A DNA stretch of 40,105 nt from Fidelibacterota bacterium (GTDB lineage Bacteria > Fidelibacterota > Marinisomatia > Marinisomatales > TCS55), in contig JABGZQ010000103.1 in assembly GCA_018674655.1 (NCBI GenBank), forward strand, positions 1-40,105, given 5' to 3'. The notes below the pieces were generated by a model. It saw only the letters and a list, made by a program, of their open reading frames with translations, was not told the DNA's origin and ran no database searches. Positions 15,932-24,521 of the stretch are shown here, piece after piece. Both the position numbers and the translations under genes were made by a program. Every line of letters starts with the position of its first letter. The stretch's first letter is position 1.

Positions 15932-17422
15932 ATGAGCAATTTCAATAGTATCGCTCATTTTTGGCCAGAACTTATTCTGACTATTACGGTATTGACCGCA
16001 ATTATAGCCGATTTGTTCTACCGAAAAGATGAATCCCATAAGGTGGCTTGGTGGGTATTGGGTGGATTTACCTTAACAATGTTTGCCATTCGAATGGGTG
16101 GAGGTACCGTCACGGACTTGTTTATGGGTACCATAGCATTAGATCCATTTTCTGAATTTTTTAAAATATTGGTTTTAATTGCGACCTTTTTGGTCATTCT
16201 TATGAGTTTTGATAGCCAGGAACTCAAGGGTTATCGTGTGGGTGAATATTATTCTGTATTGGCCATTATGGCTTTTGGTCTATTTCTCATGGCTTCTGCT
16301 ATCGATATATTAATGGTTTATCTCGCCATAGAGGTGGTGTCCATAATGTCCTTTTTTTTAGCGGGATATTTAAAAAAGAATCCACACAGTAATGAAGCAT
16401 CTTTAAAATATGTTATCTATGGTGCATTCTCTTCCGGAATTATGCTCTATGGATTGAGCATTCTTTTCGGGTTGACAGGGACAACCAAATTCGTTGAAAT
16501 GCAAGTGGCAATTGCAGGATTGAGTTCAGATTCCAATTTAGCCCTCATTCTTTCCGCCGTATTTATCCTGGTTGGCTTCGGATATAAAATTTCTGCGGTA
16601 CCATTCCATTTTTGGACACCAGATGTTTATGAAGGATCACCGACGACTATTACTGCTTATTTATCGGTAGCACCTAAAGCTGCAGGCTTTGCCATGCTGA
16701 TTCGATTCTTTAACATCGTATTTGGAGATAGTTCTGCATTGGCTTCAGAATCATGGCAGGCATTGAATCATATTCCATGGCCTCAATTGATGGGCGTTTT
16801 GGCTGCGGCAACCATGATTGTAGGAAATTTGGTTGCCATACAGCAAAAAAGTGTGAAACGAATGTTGGCCTATTCCAGCATTGCCCATGCGGGATATATG
16901 ATGATGGCGCTTCCACTCATGTCTGAAGCTGGCGTCTATGGTATTATGATGTATCTTCTCATGTATTTATTTATGAATCTGGGCGCTTTCTTTGTGGTTA
17001 TTTATATTCAAGGAAAGACGGGTGGAGAAGATTTCGATAATTTTAATGGAATTGGGTGGCAAATGCCATTTGTAGGTGCCGTCATGACATTATTTATGTT
17101 ATCCTTAACTGGATTGCCTCCTACGGCAGGGTTTATTGGAAAATTCTATTTATTTGCGGCTGTTATAAAAGCAGGCTCTCAATATTATTGGTTAGCATTT
17201 GTTGGTGTTATAAATAGTGTTATATCTCTATATTATTATTTCCGTGTTGTGAAGCACATGTATTTCAAAGGTGAACACAGTGAAACTGTAGAATTGCCTG
17301 AATCGAACTTAGTGACAATAGTCTTAATTATTCTTGCAATTCCCACCTTTGTATTTGGATGGTATTTCGGACCTGTTGCAGATTGGGTGCTTGAATCTTT
17401 AGTTATTTTTCAAGGTATGTGA
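15932..17422 (+). CDS. nuoN: NADH-quinone oxidoreductase subunit N
   Basis: This is the third antiporter-like channel, next to NuoK, with 496 residues. The channel glutamate is Glu134 (Y-L-A-I-E-V-V-S-I-M-S-F) and the channel lysine Lys219 (G-F-G-Y-K-I-S-A-V-P-F-H-F-W), followed by TPDVYEGSPT. It closes the complex I set, 11 genes in the order A, B, C, D, H, I, J, K, L, M, N. Only 35 bases separate it from nqrA and these hold no terminator hairpin, so the transcript probably continues into the NQR genes. Confidence 0.97.
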   Translation: MSNFNSIAHFWPELILTITVLTAIIADLFYRKDESHKVAWWVLGGFTLTMFAIRMGGGTVTDLFMGTIALDPFSEFFKILVLIATFLVILMSFDSQELKGYRVGEYYSVLAIMAFGLFLMASAIDILMVYLAIEVVSIMSFFLAGYLKKNPHSNEASLKYVIYGAFSSGIMLYGLSILFGLTGTTKFVEMQVAIAGLSSDSNLALILSAVFILVGFGYKISAVPFHFWTPDVYEGSPTTITAYLSVAPKAAGFAMLIRFFNIVFGDSSALASESWQALNHIPWPQLMGVLAAATMIVGNLVAIQQKSVKRMLAYSSIAHAGYMMMALPLMSEAGVYGIMMYLLMYLFMNLGAFFVVIYIQGKTGGEDFDNFNGIGWQMPFVGAVMTLFMLSLTGLPPTAGFIGKFYLFAAVIKAGSQYYWLAFVGVINSVISLYYYFRVVKHMYFKGEHSETVELPESNLVTIVLIILAIPTFVFGWYFGPVADWVLESLVIFQGM

Positions 17423-17457
17423 TCCATTAAAGATGGCCATCACGAGGGGAATTATCT

Positions 17458-18810
17458 TTGGCTGATTTAAATATAAAAAAGGGACATAATATCCGAATCT
17501 CGGGTGTCCCCCTGAATGAAGTTCAAAAGGGAACAAAACCTAAAACGGTTGCGATCCAACCCATCGATTTTCGTACTTTAAGACCAAAAGTTGTTGTCAA
17601 AGAAGGTGACAGTGTAAAAATCGGATCTCCATTACTTCATTGTAAAATGCATACAAATGTATTTTGGCCATCACCAGGTGCTGGCACAGTTTCATCCATT
17701 CAATTTGGTCCCCGACGAGCTATTGAAAAAATTATTATTGAACTCAGTGAAACGGAAGAGTCAGAATGTAATGATTCATATCCTTCGTCTGAAATTCCCA
17801 CATTAGGGAAAGAACAAATTTTATCATCATTGTTAAAAGGGAATATGATTCCGTTTATTCGCCAACGTCCCTTTAATAGAGTGATTAACCCTTCGGATAC
17901 ACCCAGAGATATTTTTATTTCTGGATGGAATACAGCACCACTTTCTGTTAATCTCGACGTGGCGCTTCGACGACGGTTACCCCAATTCCAAGCGGGAATT
18001 AATATTCTTAAACAATTAACATCTGGCGCTGTCCATTTATCGATAAATGAAAATACGGTTTCCGATACATTGTTGGAAATAAATGGCGCAGAAATTCATA
18101 CGATTAATGGCCCCCATCCAGCGGGAAATGTGGGTATTCAAATTCATCATATTGCTCCATTAAAATTAAATGATTTGGTCTGGACAGTTAATGCCCAGGA
18201 TGTGGCGCGGATTGGATCCTTCTTTCTTACTGGGAGGTATGATCCAACTCTCTTTGTAACCGTGGGTGGCCCTGGCGTAAAAGTTCCGACTCATATCAAA
18301 ACCCGGGCGGGTGTTCAATTGGAAAGTATATTATCAGACAACTTAAATAAGGGAAAACAACGAATTATTTCTGGGGATGTTCTTACAGGAAAGACTGCAG
18401 ATAACAATGGGTATCTGGGATTCTATGATTCAACTGTTTCTGTCATTCCTGAAGGAGGTGAACGTGAATTTATGGGAATGATAAGACCCGGTTCATCTTC
18501 AACGCGATATAGTTTAACCCACTCTTTTATTGGATTCGGAAAAAAGCTTTTCTCATTTAATACACTTCAAAATGGTAGTGAGCGATATATGATTCCCATT
18601 AATGCATGGGAAGATGTTCTCCCAATGGATATACTACCCAACGCGTTGTATCGGGCAATTCTTGTGGAAGATATTGAAGAGATGGAACAATTGGGAATAT
18701 TAGAATGTGAAGAAGAAGATTTCGCCCTTTGTTCTTTTGCATGCCCCAGTAAAATAGATGTAGGTGAAACCATTCGGCATGGATTGGAATTAATGGAGAA
18801 AGATGGTTAA
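17458..18810 (+). CDS. nqrA: Na+-translocating NADH-quinone reductase subunit A
   Basis: NqrA is a soluble subunit of the Na+-pumping NADH:quinone reductase, lying on the cytoplasmic side. The 450-residue protein has the family's N-terminal part (K-K-G-H-N-I-R-I-S-G-V-P), P-I-D-F-R-T-L-R-P-K-V and the central T-V-G-G-P-G-V-K-V-P-T-H block. The start is a TTG codon at 17458, chosen because AGGGGA lies seven bases before it and because it joins directly to the expected N-terminus. The C-terminal SFACPSKIDVGETIRHGL resembles the Rnf-C-like domain end. It begins the complete six-gene set, directly abutting nqrB. Confidence 0.95.
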   Translation: MADLNIKKGHNIRISGVPLNEVQKGTKPKTVAIQPIDFRTLRPKVVVKEGDSVKIGSPLLHCKMHTNVFWPSPGAGTVSSIQFGPRRAIEKIIIELSETEESECNDSYPSSEIPTLGKEQILSSLLKGNMIPFIRQRPFNRVINPSDTPRDIFISGWNTAPLSVNLDVALRRRLPQFQAGINILKQLTSGAVHLSINENTVSDTLLEINGAEIHTINGPHPAGNVGIQIHHIAPLKLNDLVWTVNAQDVARIGSFFLTGRYDPTLFVTVGGPGVKVPTHIKTRAGVQLESILSDNLNKGKQRIISGDVLTGKTADNNGYLGFYDSTVSVIPEGGEREFMGMIRPGSSSTRYSLTHSFIGFGKKLFSFNTLQNGSERYMIPINAWEDVLPMDILPNALYRAILVEDIEEMEQLGILECEEEDFALCSFACPSKIDVGETIRHGLELMEKDG

Positions 18811-19989
18811 ATGATAAAATTTCTTCGAAAAATTCTGGATACAAATGCACACCGATTCGAAAATAATGGTGTTTTAAAAAAATTATATCCTCTTTATGAG
18901 GCAACCGATACCATCCTGTTCAGTACAGACGAAGTCACCAAATCAGGACCCCATATTCGCGATAGTATTGATATAAAACGGGTCATGATCCTTGTGGTAA
19001 TTGCATTAATACCACTCTATATTTTTGGTGCCATGAATGTGGGTGTCCAAAACGGAATTGCCATGGGAGTTGAAAGAACCAATTGGGAGCAATTTTGGTT
19101 TGGCTTTGATAAAATTATACCCATTATATTGGTTGCATTTATTACCGGTGCATTTTGGGAAATCCTTTTTGCTGTGGTACGAAAACACCCCATTAGTGAA
19201 GGATTTTTAGTCACCTGTGCCTTGATTCCTTTGGTGATGCCCGCTTCTATTCCTTTATGGCAGGTATCTGTGGCGACCACATTTGGTATTGTGATTGGTA
19301 AAGAAATATTTGGTGGTGTGGGAATGAATATATTTAATCCAGCGCTGGTTGCCCGAGCATTTTTATTTTTTACCTATCCTGGCCGTATTTCTGGAGACAA
19401 AGTTTGGGTTCTCGGTGCTGATGGATATTCAGGCGCAACTGCTTTGGCAGTTCCAGCAGCTGAGGTGAGTCAACAGGCTGTTCCCCTACTCAATGGAATC
19501 TCACAGTTTGATTATTCTTGGTGGAATTTGTTTATCGGTTGGATCCCCGGTTCCATCGGTGAAACGAGTAAATTATTGATTATCATTGGGGCCATCTTTC
19601 TAGCTATTACAAAAATTGCCAATTGGCGAATAATGGTTGGATCGATAATCGGGCTCAGTGTGACCGCATACCTCACCAATTTGATGGCACCTTTTTCTTC
19701 AAATACAATGCTATCTCTACCTGCGCACTATCATTTAGTGATGGGAGGATTTTTGTTTGGAATGGCATTCATGGCCACTGAACCGGTAACGGGCTGTCAT
19801 ACAAACCAGGGTCGATGGGTTTTTGGAATTCTATTTGGTGTATTGACGGTAATTGTTCGCTCGATAAACCCGGCCTACCCAGAAGGTACCATGTTGGCAA
19901 TTCTTTTACTCAACGCATTTGCGCCATTAATTGATTGGTTTGTCATCCAATCAAATATTAAACGTAGAATGATACGGTATGCGCAGTAA
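18811..19989 (+). CDS. nqrB: Na+-translocating NADH-quinone reductase subunit B
   Basis: This membrane subunit carries covalently bound FMN and riboflavin and forms much of the Na+ path. The FMN-attachment motif SGATALAVP is present, with Thr210 as the predicted phosphoester-linked residue, modified by the ApbE flavin transferase encoded at 23183. The 392-residue length and about ten spans are typical, as are the G-M-N-I-F-N-P-A-L-V-A-R block and P-V-T-G-C-H-T-N-Q-G-R-W. It overlaps nqrC by 11 bases. Confidence 0.97.
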   Translation: MIKFLRKILDTNAHRFENNGVLKKLYPLYEATDTILFSTDEVTKSGPHIRDSIDIKRVMILVVIALIPLYIFGAMNVGVQNGIAMGVERTNWEQFWFGFDKIIPIILVAFITGAFWEILFAVVRKHPISEGFLVTCALIPLVMPASIPLWQVSVATTFGIVIGKEIFGGVGMNIFNPALVARAFLFFTYPGRISGDKVWVLGADGYSGATALAVPAAEVSQQAVPLLNGISQFDYSWWNLFIGWIPGSIGETSKLLIIIGAIFLAITKIANWRIMVGSIIGLSVTAYLTNLMAPFSSNTMLSLPAHYHLVMGGFLFGMAFMATEPVTGCHTNQGRWVFGILFGVLTVIVRSINPAYPEGTMLAILLLNAFAPLIDWFVIQSNIKRRMIRYAQ

Positions 19990-20695
19990 TTCCTACACAT
20001 TAATATTTACAACGATTGTAACGGTTATTCTGGGGTTTTTTCTCTCTTTAGCCGTTACCGCCTTAAAAGACCGTCAAATATTAAACGTTGAGATTGATAT
20101 TAAGAAAAATATTTTACGATCCTTGGATTTTGCGCCTTCAACAGAAAATCCGTGGACACCAGAAACAGTACAGTCCATTTTCGAAGATTATATTTCTAGT
20201 ATTGTAATTAATGCCAATGGCGAAACGATAAAAGGTAAAAATCCGGCAGATATTAACTCGGATGAGGATTCAGCAATGTATCCTGTTTATATAAAAACAA
20301 TGAACAATGAAATTGATGGCTACGCAATTCCTATTTCTGGAAAAGGATTATGGTCAACATTGTATGGGTATTTTGCTGTGGAATCAGATGGATTAACGGT
20401 AAAAGGTATCACGTTCTATAAGCATGGTGAAACGCCCGGTCTTGGTGGGGAGGTTGAAAAACCTTGGTTCCAAAATAATTTCAAAGGAAAAAAGTTTGTA
20501 GATAATAATGGAAAGTTAGTGGGTGTTCAAATCATCAAGGGAAACGTGGATGAGACATCGATAGAAGCATACCATCAGGTTGACGGTATCTCCGGGGCAA
20601 CAATGACCACAAAAGGTTTAAACAATTTTTTAATGGATGATTTAAAAACCTATGAATCGTTTTTTAGTCGGATTAGAACTGGAGGAGGAGCATAA
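19979..20695 (+). CDS. nqrC: Na+-translocating NADH-quinone reductase subunit C
   Basis: NqrC is a single-span protein with a periplasmic FMN-binding domain. The hydrophobic anchor spans about residues 6-27 and the attachment motif [12 protein letters not shown] carries Thr208, where ApbE links [13 protein letters not shown] near residue 150 is a family block. The length is 238 residues. The ATG at 19979 lies inside the end of nqrB, and the stop shares a base with the nqrD start. GGAGGAG just before that stop serves nqrD as ribosome site. Confidence 0.97.
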   Translation: MRSNSYTLIFTTIVTVILGFFLSLAVTALKDRQILNVEIDIKKNILRSLDFAPSTENPWTPETVQSIFEDYISSIVINANGETIKGKNPADINSDEDSAMYPVYIKTMNNEIDGYAIPISGKGLWSTLYGYFAVESDGLTVKGITFYKHGETPGLGGEVEKPWFQNNFKGKKFVDNNGKLVGVQIIKGNVDETSIEAYHQVDGISGATMTTKGLNNFLMDDLKTYESFFSRIRTGGGA

Positions 20696-21321
20696 TGTCC
20701 TTTTTGAGTAAAAAATCTCAACAAGTTCTTAGTGATCCTTTAATGAATAATAATCCGATTACATTACAAGTATTGGGTATTTGTTCCGCTTTGGCTGTGA
20801 CAGTAAAAATGGATACAGCCGTTGTCATGACACTCGCTGTCGTCGCTGTTTTATCTGTTTCAAATACGATTATAGCATCCTTACGAAAATTAATTCCGAG
20901 TAAAGTTCGTATTATTGTTCAGTTAGCTATCATTGCATCTTTGGTGATTCTAACAGATCAAATTTTAAAAGCATTTATGTATGATATCAGTAAGCAGCTT
21001 TCTGTGTTTGTCGGTCTGATTATCACGAATTGTATTGTCATGGGGCGGGCCGAAGCATTTGCAATGCAGAATCCACCATGGAAATCCTTTTTGGATGGGT
21101 TGGGAAATGGATTGGGCTATGGTATGATTCTTATAATTGTCTCTTTTTTTAGAGAGTTATTAGGTAGTGGGTCTATCTTTGGTTTTCAGGTAGTCCCAGA
21201 CTCATTTTATGCTGCAGGATATGAGAACATGGGCCTAATGGTATTGAGTCCGGGTGCATTTATTATTTTAGGACTAATAGTATGGGTTCAGAGAATAGTT
21301 GCCGATATAGAGGAAGAATAG
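20695..21321 (+). CDS. nqrD: Na+-translocating NADH-quinone reductase subunit D
   Basis: This six-span membrane subunit (208 residues) shares an iron centre with NqrE. The two ligand cysteines are visible: Cys30 in V-L-G-I-C-S-A-L and Cys113 in [12 protein letters not shown], in the positions known from the Vibrio enzyme. P-V-V-P-D-S-F-Y-like sequence (QVVPDSFY) follows near 168. It is separated from nqrE by one base. The cluster needs NqrM for assembly, and an nqrM gene lies at 24208-24387. Confidence 0.97.
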   Translation: MSFLSKKSQQVLSDPLMNNNPITLQVLGICSALAVTVKMDTAVVMTLAVVAVLSVSNTIIASLRKLIPSKVRIIVQLAIIASLVILTDQILKAFMYDISKQLSVFVGLIITNCIVMGRAEAFAMQNPPWKSFLDGLGNGLGYGMILIIVSFFRELLGSGSIFGFQVVPDSFYAAGYENMGLMVLSPGAFIILGLIVWVQRIVADIEEE

Positions 21322-21322
21322 T

Positions 21323-21934
21323 ATGATTGAACATTATATCAGTCTCTTAACCAAAGCGGTTTTTGTAGAAAATATTCTTTTAGCCTATTTTTTGGGAATG
21401 TGTTCCTTTCTGGCCATTTCAAAAAAAGTTGATACGTCAATTGGTCTTGGATTAGCTGTTATTTTTGTTCTGACAATTACTTCGCCAGTGAATTGGGCTA
21501 TTCATCATTATTTTCTTGAACAAGGGGCTTTATCATGGGCGGGATTTCCGGATATTGATTTAAGCTTTCTAAATTTTATTGTATTTATTGCCGTTATTGC
21601 TGCAATGGTACAATTGGTAGAAATGATATTAGATCGATATTCACCTACACTTTATCATAATTTGGGAATTTTCTTACCCCTTATTGCTGTGAATTGTGCC
21701 ATACTCGGCGGCTCATTATTTTTAGTTGAGCGGGATTATACCTTTTTTGAGTCTACTGTATTTGGGTTTGGATCCGGATTGGGGTGGTTTTTGGCTATCG
21801 TATCTATGGCAGCGATTCGTTATCGTTTAAGATATTCAAATGTACCGGTTAAACTTAGAGGGTTAGGCATAACCATGCTCTTGACAGGGTTATTATCTAT
21901 GGCTTTTATGGCTTTCTCAGGAATTGATCTATAA
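21323..21934 (+). CDS. nqrE: Na+-translocating NADH-quinone reductase subunit E
   Basis: NqrE is the partner of NqrD in the membrane, inverted in topology, with 203 residues and six spans. Cys27 in F-L-G-M-C-S-F-L and Cys125 in A-V-N-C-A-I-L-G-G complete the four cysteines of the intramembrane iron-sulfur centre. The opening [10 protein letters not shown] and the G-F-G-S-G-L-G-W block are family-typical. The stop overlaps the nqrF ATG by one base. Confidence 0.97.
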   Translation: MIEHYISLLTKAVFVENILLAYFLGMCSFLAISKKVDTSIGLGLAVIFVLTITSPVNWAIHHYFLEQGALSWAGFPDIDLSFLNFIVFIAVIAAMVQLVEMILDRYSPTLYHNLGIFLPLIAVNCAILGGSLFLVERDYTFFESTVFGFGSGLGWFLAIVSMAAIRYRLRYSNVPVKLRGLGITMLLTGLLSMAFMAFSGIDL

Positions 21935-23160
21935 TGTCATTAGCTCTAATTAGTATTGGTGTATTTACGGGTGTCATTCTGATTTTAGTTTTGATTCTGA
22001 ATTTTGCAGAATCAAAACTATTACCCCAAGGTGATGTATCGATAAAAATAAATGATAATAACAAAATTATTACAACGCGCCCCGGCGCAACGCTTCTTTC
22101 TACTTTAGCGAATGAAAATATTTTTCTCCCATCTGCTTGTGGCGGTGGGGGAACCTGTGCCATGTGCCGATGTCAGGTATTAGATGGTGGCGGTGAAATT
22201 CTACCCACAGAGACTGGACATATCAACCGAAAAGATGCAAAAGATCATTGGCGTTTGGCCTGTCAGGTGAAGATTAAAGAAGATATGGATATTTATGTAC
22301 CTGATGAGGTTTTTAATATTCGAAAATGGGATTGCACTGTTCGTTCCAATAATAATGTGGCCACCTTTATTAAGGAACTTGTTTTAGAACTCCCAAAGGG
22401 TGAAATACTTGATTTCAAAGCAGGCGGATACATCCAGATTGATATTCCAGAATACCATAATTTGAGTTTTAAAGATTTTAATGTTGAAGAAGAATACCAT
22501 CCAGATTGGGATAAATATAAAATTTGGGATATAAATGCAAACAATGATGATGATTGTTTTCGGGCATATTCTATGGCAAACCATCCAGCCGAGGGGAACA
22601 TAGTTATGCTAAATGTTCGAATTGCTACACCACCGCCCGCTTTATGGAATGATGTACCTCCCGGCATTGCTTCCTCATATATATTTAATTTAAAACCTGG
22701 GGATCGTGTAACAATATCAGGCCCTTTCGGAGAATTTTTTGCGAAAGATACAGATAGAGAAATGGTATATATTGGCGGTGGTGCTGGGATGGCACCCATG
22801 CGTAGCCATTTATTTGATTTGTTAGATACTCAAAATTCAGATCGGAAAATTTCATTTTATTATGGGGCGCGTTCTATTCGGGAAATGTTTTACCATGAAG
22901 ATTTTCTCAAACTTGAAAAAGAGCATCCGAATTTTACCTATACAGTCGCCTTGTCTGAACCCATGGCAGAAGATAATTGGGAAGGACCGACTGGATTTAT
23001 ACACCAAGCTGTTCATGATCTATATTTAAAGAACCATGAAGATCCCACTGAAATAGAATATTATATGTGTGGTCCACCCATGATGATTGACGCTGTCGAT
23101 AAAATGTTATATGATTTGGGTGTAGAATCTGAAATGATTGATTATGACAAGTTTGGTTAA
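21934..23160 (+). CDS. nqrF: Na+-translocating NADH-quinone reductase subunit F (NADH input)
   Basis: NqrF is the NADH dehydrogenase subunit. It has an N-terminal membrane anchor (about 5-24), a 2Fe-2S ferredoxin domain with Cys69, Cys75, Cys78 and Cys110 ([13 protein letters not shown]), then an FAD-binding domain with R-A-Y-S-M-A-N and an NADH-binding domain with [16 protein letters not shown] and Y-Y-M-C-G-P-P-M-M. The length of 408 residues is standard. All cofactor motifs are intact, so this operon has its own NADH entry, in contrast to the complex I genes upstream. A strong terminator hairpin starts 25 bases after its stop, inside the start of apbE. Confidence 0.97.
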   Translation: MSLALISIGVFTGVILILVLILNFAESKLLPQGDVSIKINDNNKIITTRPGATLLSTLANENIFLPSACGGGGTCAMCRCQVLDGGGEILPTETGHINRKDAKDHWRLACQVKIKEDMDIYVPDEVFNIRKWDCTVRSNNNVATFIKELVLELPKGEILDFKAGGYIQIDIPEYHNLSFKDFNVEEEYHPDWDKYKIWDINANNDDDCFRAYSMANHPAEGNIVMLNVRIATPPPALWNDVPPGIASSYIFNLKPGDRVTISGPFGEFFAKDTDREMVYIGGGAGMAPMRSHLFDLLDTQNSDRKISFYYGARSIREMFYHEDFLKLEKEHPNFTYTVALSEPMAEDNWEGPTGFIHQAVHDLYLKNHEDPTEIEYYMCGPPMMIDAVDKMLYDLGVESEMIDYDKFG

Positions 23161-23182
23161 TCAATATTTTACGTTGAAACTG

Positions 23183-24211
23183 ATGAAAGCCCGACATTTG
23201 TTGGGCTTTCTTGTTTTTATTTTAGTGTTGGGATGCCATAAACCTATTCAGTATACCGAATTGAATGGGTATGCAATGGGTACAACATATTCAATTAAAT
23301 TAATTTCGAATACTCATACATTTAAAAATATTGATCCAATTCAATTAGCCGTTGATTCAATCTTTACTGAAATTGACAATCAAATGTCCACTTACAAATC
23401 GGAAAGTGAAATTTCAAAATTCAATAGATTAAATAAAAGTGAAACAATTAAGATTTCAAATGGATTTTCTCAAGTATTATTACGGTCAATTTATTGGAGT
23501 GAAAAAACCAAAGGTGCTTTTGATGTGTCCGTATTACCATCTGTTATATTATGGAGAAATGGGAAATCTGATCGGAAATATTCGGAGCAATGGGAACCAC
23601 CAACAGATTATGAATCTGTGTTAGAAATGGTAAAGGTAAACTTTGAAAAAATACAATTAATGGAAAATATTTTAATTAAAGCAGATGTTGGGCAAATGAT
23701 TGATTTAAATGCTATTGCCAAAGGATGGGGGGTGGATCAATTGTTTGATTATATCCATGATACCGGCGTAACTAATTTTATGGTTGAAATTGGTGGTGAA
23801 GTTCGGACGCGTGGAAAGAATAACAAAGGATCCTTTTGGAAGATTGGAATTGATAAACCCATGGTAAATACAGTACCTGGGGAACAAATTCATTCAGTTG
23901 TTTCCGTTTCAAACCAAGCCATGGCAACGTCAGGAAATTATCGGAATTTTAATCAATTTGAAAATAAACAATATTCCCATATAATTGATCCAAGAACAGG
24001 TCGACCGACTCAATCAAACATTGCCTCGGTTACCGTGATTGCGGAAACTTGTATGGATGCAGATGCATTAGCCACTGCCCTTAATGTAATGGATGTAGAT
24101 GAAGGGACATCATTAGTTGAGTCTTTAGATGGGATTGAAGCATTTTGGATTCTTAAAGAAAATGATCAATTAAAGTCAGTGGCATCTTCAGGGATGCCTC
24201 TACTTAATTAA
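23183..24211 (+). CDS. apbE: FAD:protein FMN transferase (ApbE lipoprotein)
   Basis: ApbE attaches FMN to the Thr residues of NqrB and NqrC. From ATG at 23183 the protein has 342 residues, with a lipoprotein signal (basic MKARH, hydrophobic LLGFLVFILV, lipobox LVLGC), then N-G-Y-A-M-G-T-T-Y-S-I, I-A-K-G-W-G-V-D (near 179), G-G-E-V-R-T-R-G, and the H-I-I-D-P-R-T-G-R-P block and A-D-A-L-A-T-A metal/flavin region. Earlier in-frame starts at 23138 (TTG) and 23144 (ATG) overlap nqrF but would put residues before a good signal peptide, so 23183 is preferred. The codons for the signal peptide form a terminator-like hairpin (23185-23210). The stop overlaps nqrM, which reads the other way. Confidence 0.93.
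   Translation: MKARHLLGFLVFILVLGCHKPIQYTELNGYAMGTTYSIKLISNTHTFKNIDPIQLAVDSIFTEIDNQMSTYKSESEISKFNRLNKSETIKISNGFSQVLLRSIYWSEKTKGAFDVSVLPSVILWRNGKSDRKYSEQWEPPTDYESVLEMVKVNFEKIQLMENILIKADVGQMIDLNAIAKGWGVDQLFDYIHDTGVTNFMVEIGGEVRTRGKNNKGSFWKIGIDKPMVNTVPGEQIHSVVSVSNQAMATSGNYRNFNQFENKQYSHIIDPRTGRPTQSNIASVTVIAETCMDADALATALNVMDVDEGTSLVESLDGIEAFWILKENDQLKSVASSGMPLLN
23185..23215 (+). terminator. Intrinsic terminator / attenuator inside the apbE start
   Basis: GAAAGCCCGACA and TGTTGGGCTTTC pair over 12 bases (one G-U) around a TT loop, directly followed by TTGTTTTTATTTT. The first base of the stem is the G of the apbE start codon. It lies 25 bases beyond the nqrF stop, so it could end most nuo-nqr transcripts and let only read-through or ribosome-covered transcripts express apbE. 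Confidence 0.75.
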
Positions 24212-24387
24212 TCGGATACAATTGTTGGTTTCTGAGATGGATCATCACACGTACCGCCAGTCAAACAAACGCAATCACTGGCCACCCCTCCACAGGATCC
24301 TTGCAATGGTTTTCGGTTAAAAATAATCCCGATAGCCATACCAAGGATGGCAATCCCGATAACAAGAATTGTGAGAAATAAATCCAT
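24208..24387 (-). CDS. nqrM: Na+-NQR maturation protein NqrM
   Basis: The frame from ATG at 24387 gives 59 residues: one membrane span (about 2-22, LFLTILVIGIAILGMAIGI), the F-N-R-K-P-L-Q-G-S-C-G-G block and four cysteines (Cys32, 39, 41, 47). This is the pattern of NqrM, which in Vibrio is needed to deliver iron to the NqrD/NqrE centre. Length and motif order agree with the family; an upstream extension of the frame adds only non-family residues. In most genomes nqrM follows apbE on the same strand. Here it is convergent and its stop overlaps the apbE stop by four bases. It must have its own promoter in the 134-base gap before nhaD. Confidence 0.88.
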   Translation of the reverse strand: MDLFLTILVIGIAILGMAIGIIFNRKPLQGSCGGVASDCVCLTGGTCDDPSQKPTIVSD

Positions 24388-24521
24388 GATGAAATTTACG
24401 GAGAAATATGAAATACGTAATTGAATCATTCGTGGTTTAATCAATAATGTAGGATGAAAAACCTAAACCGTTTAATTTCTATGCTTATTGAACAACGGAT
24501 AAAATTCATCAAATTAAAAAA

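Noticed and set aside
23138-23182. Longer start for apbE inside nqrF
   Set aside because: It would place 15 extra residues before a good lipoprotein signal, and no ribosome site is visible at TTG 23138 or ATG 23144.
24388-24521. Na+ or cobalamin riboswitch before nhaD and the adenosyltransferase
   Set aside because: The gap is only 134 bases, AT-rich and without B12-box or multi-stem structure that I can recognise.
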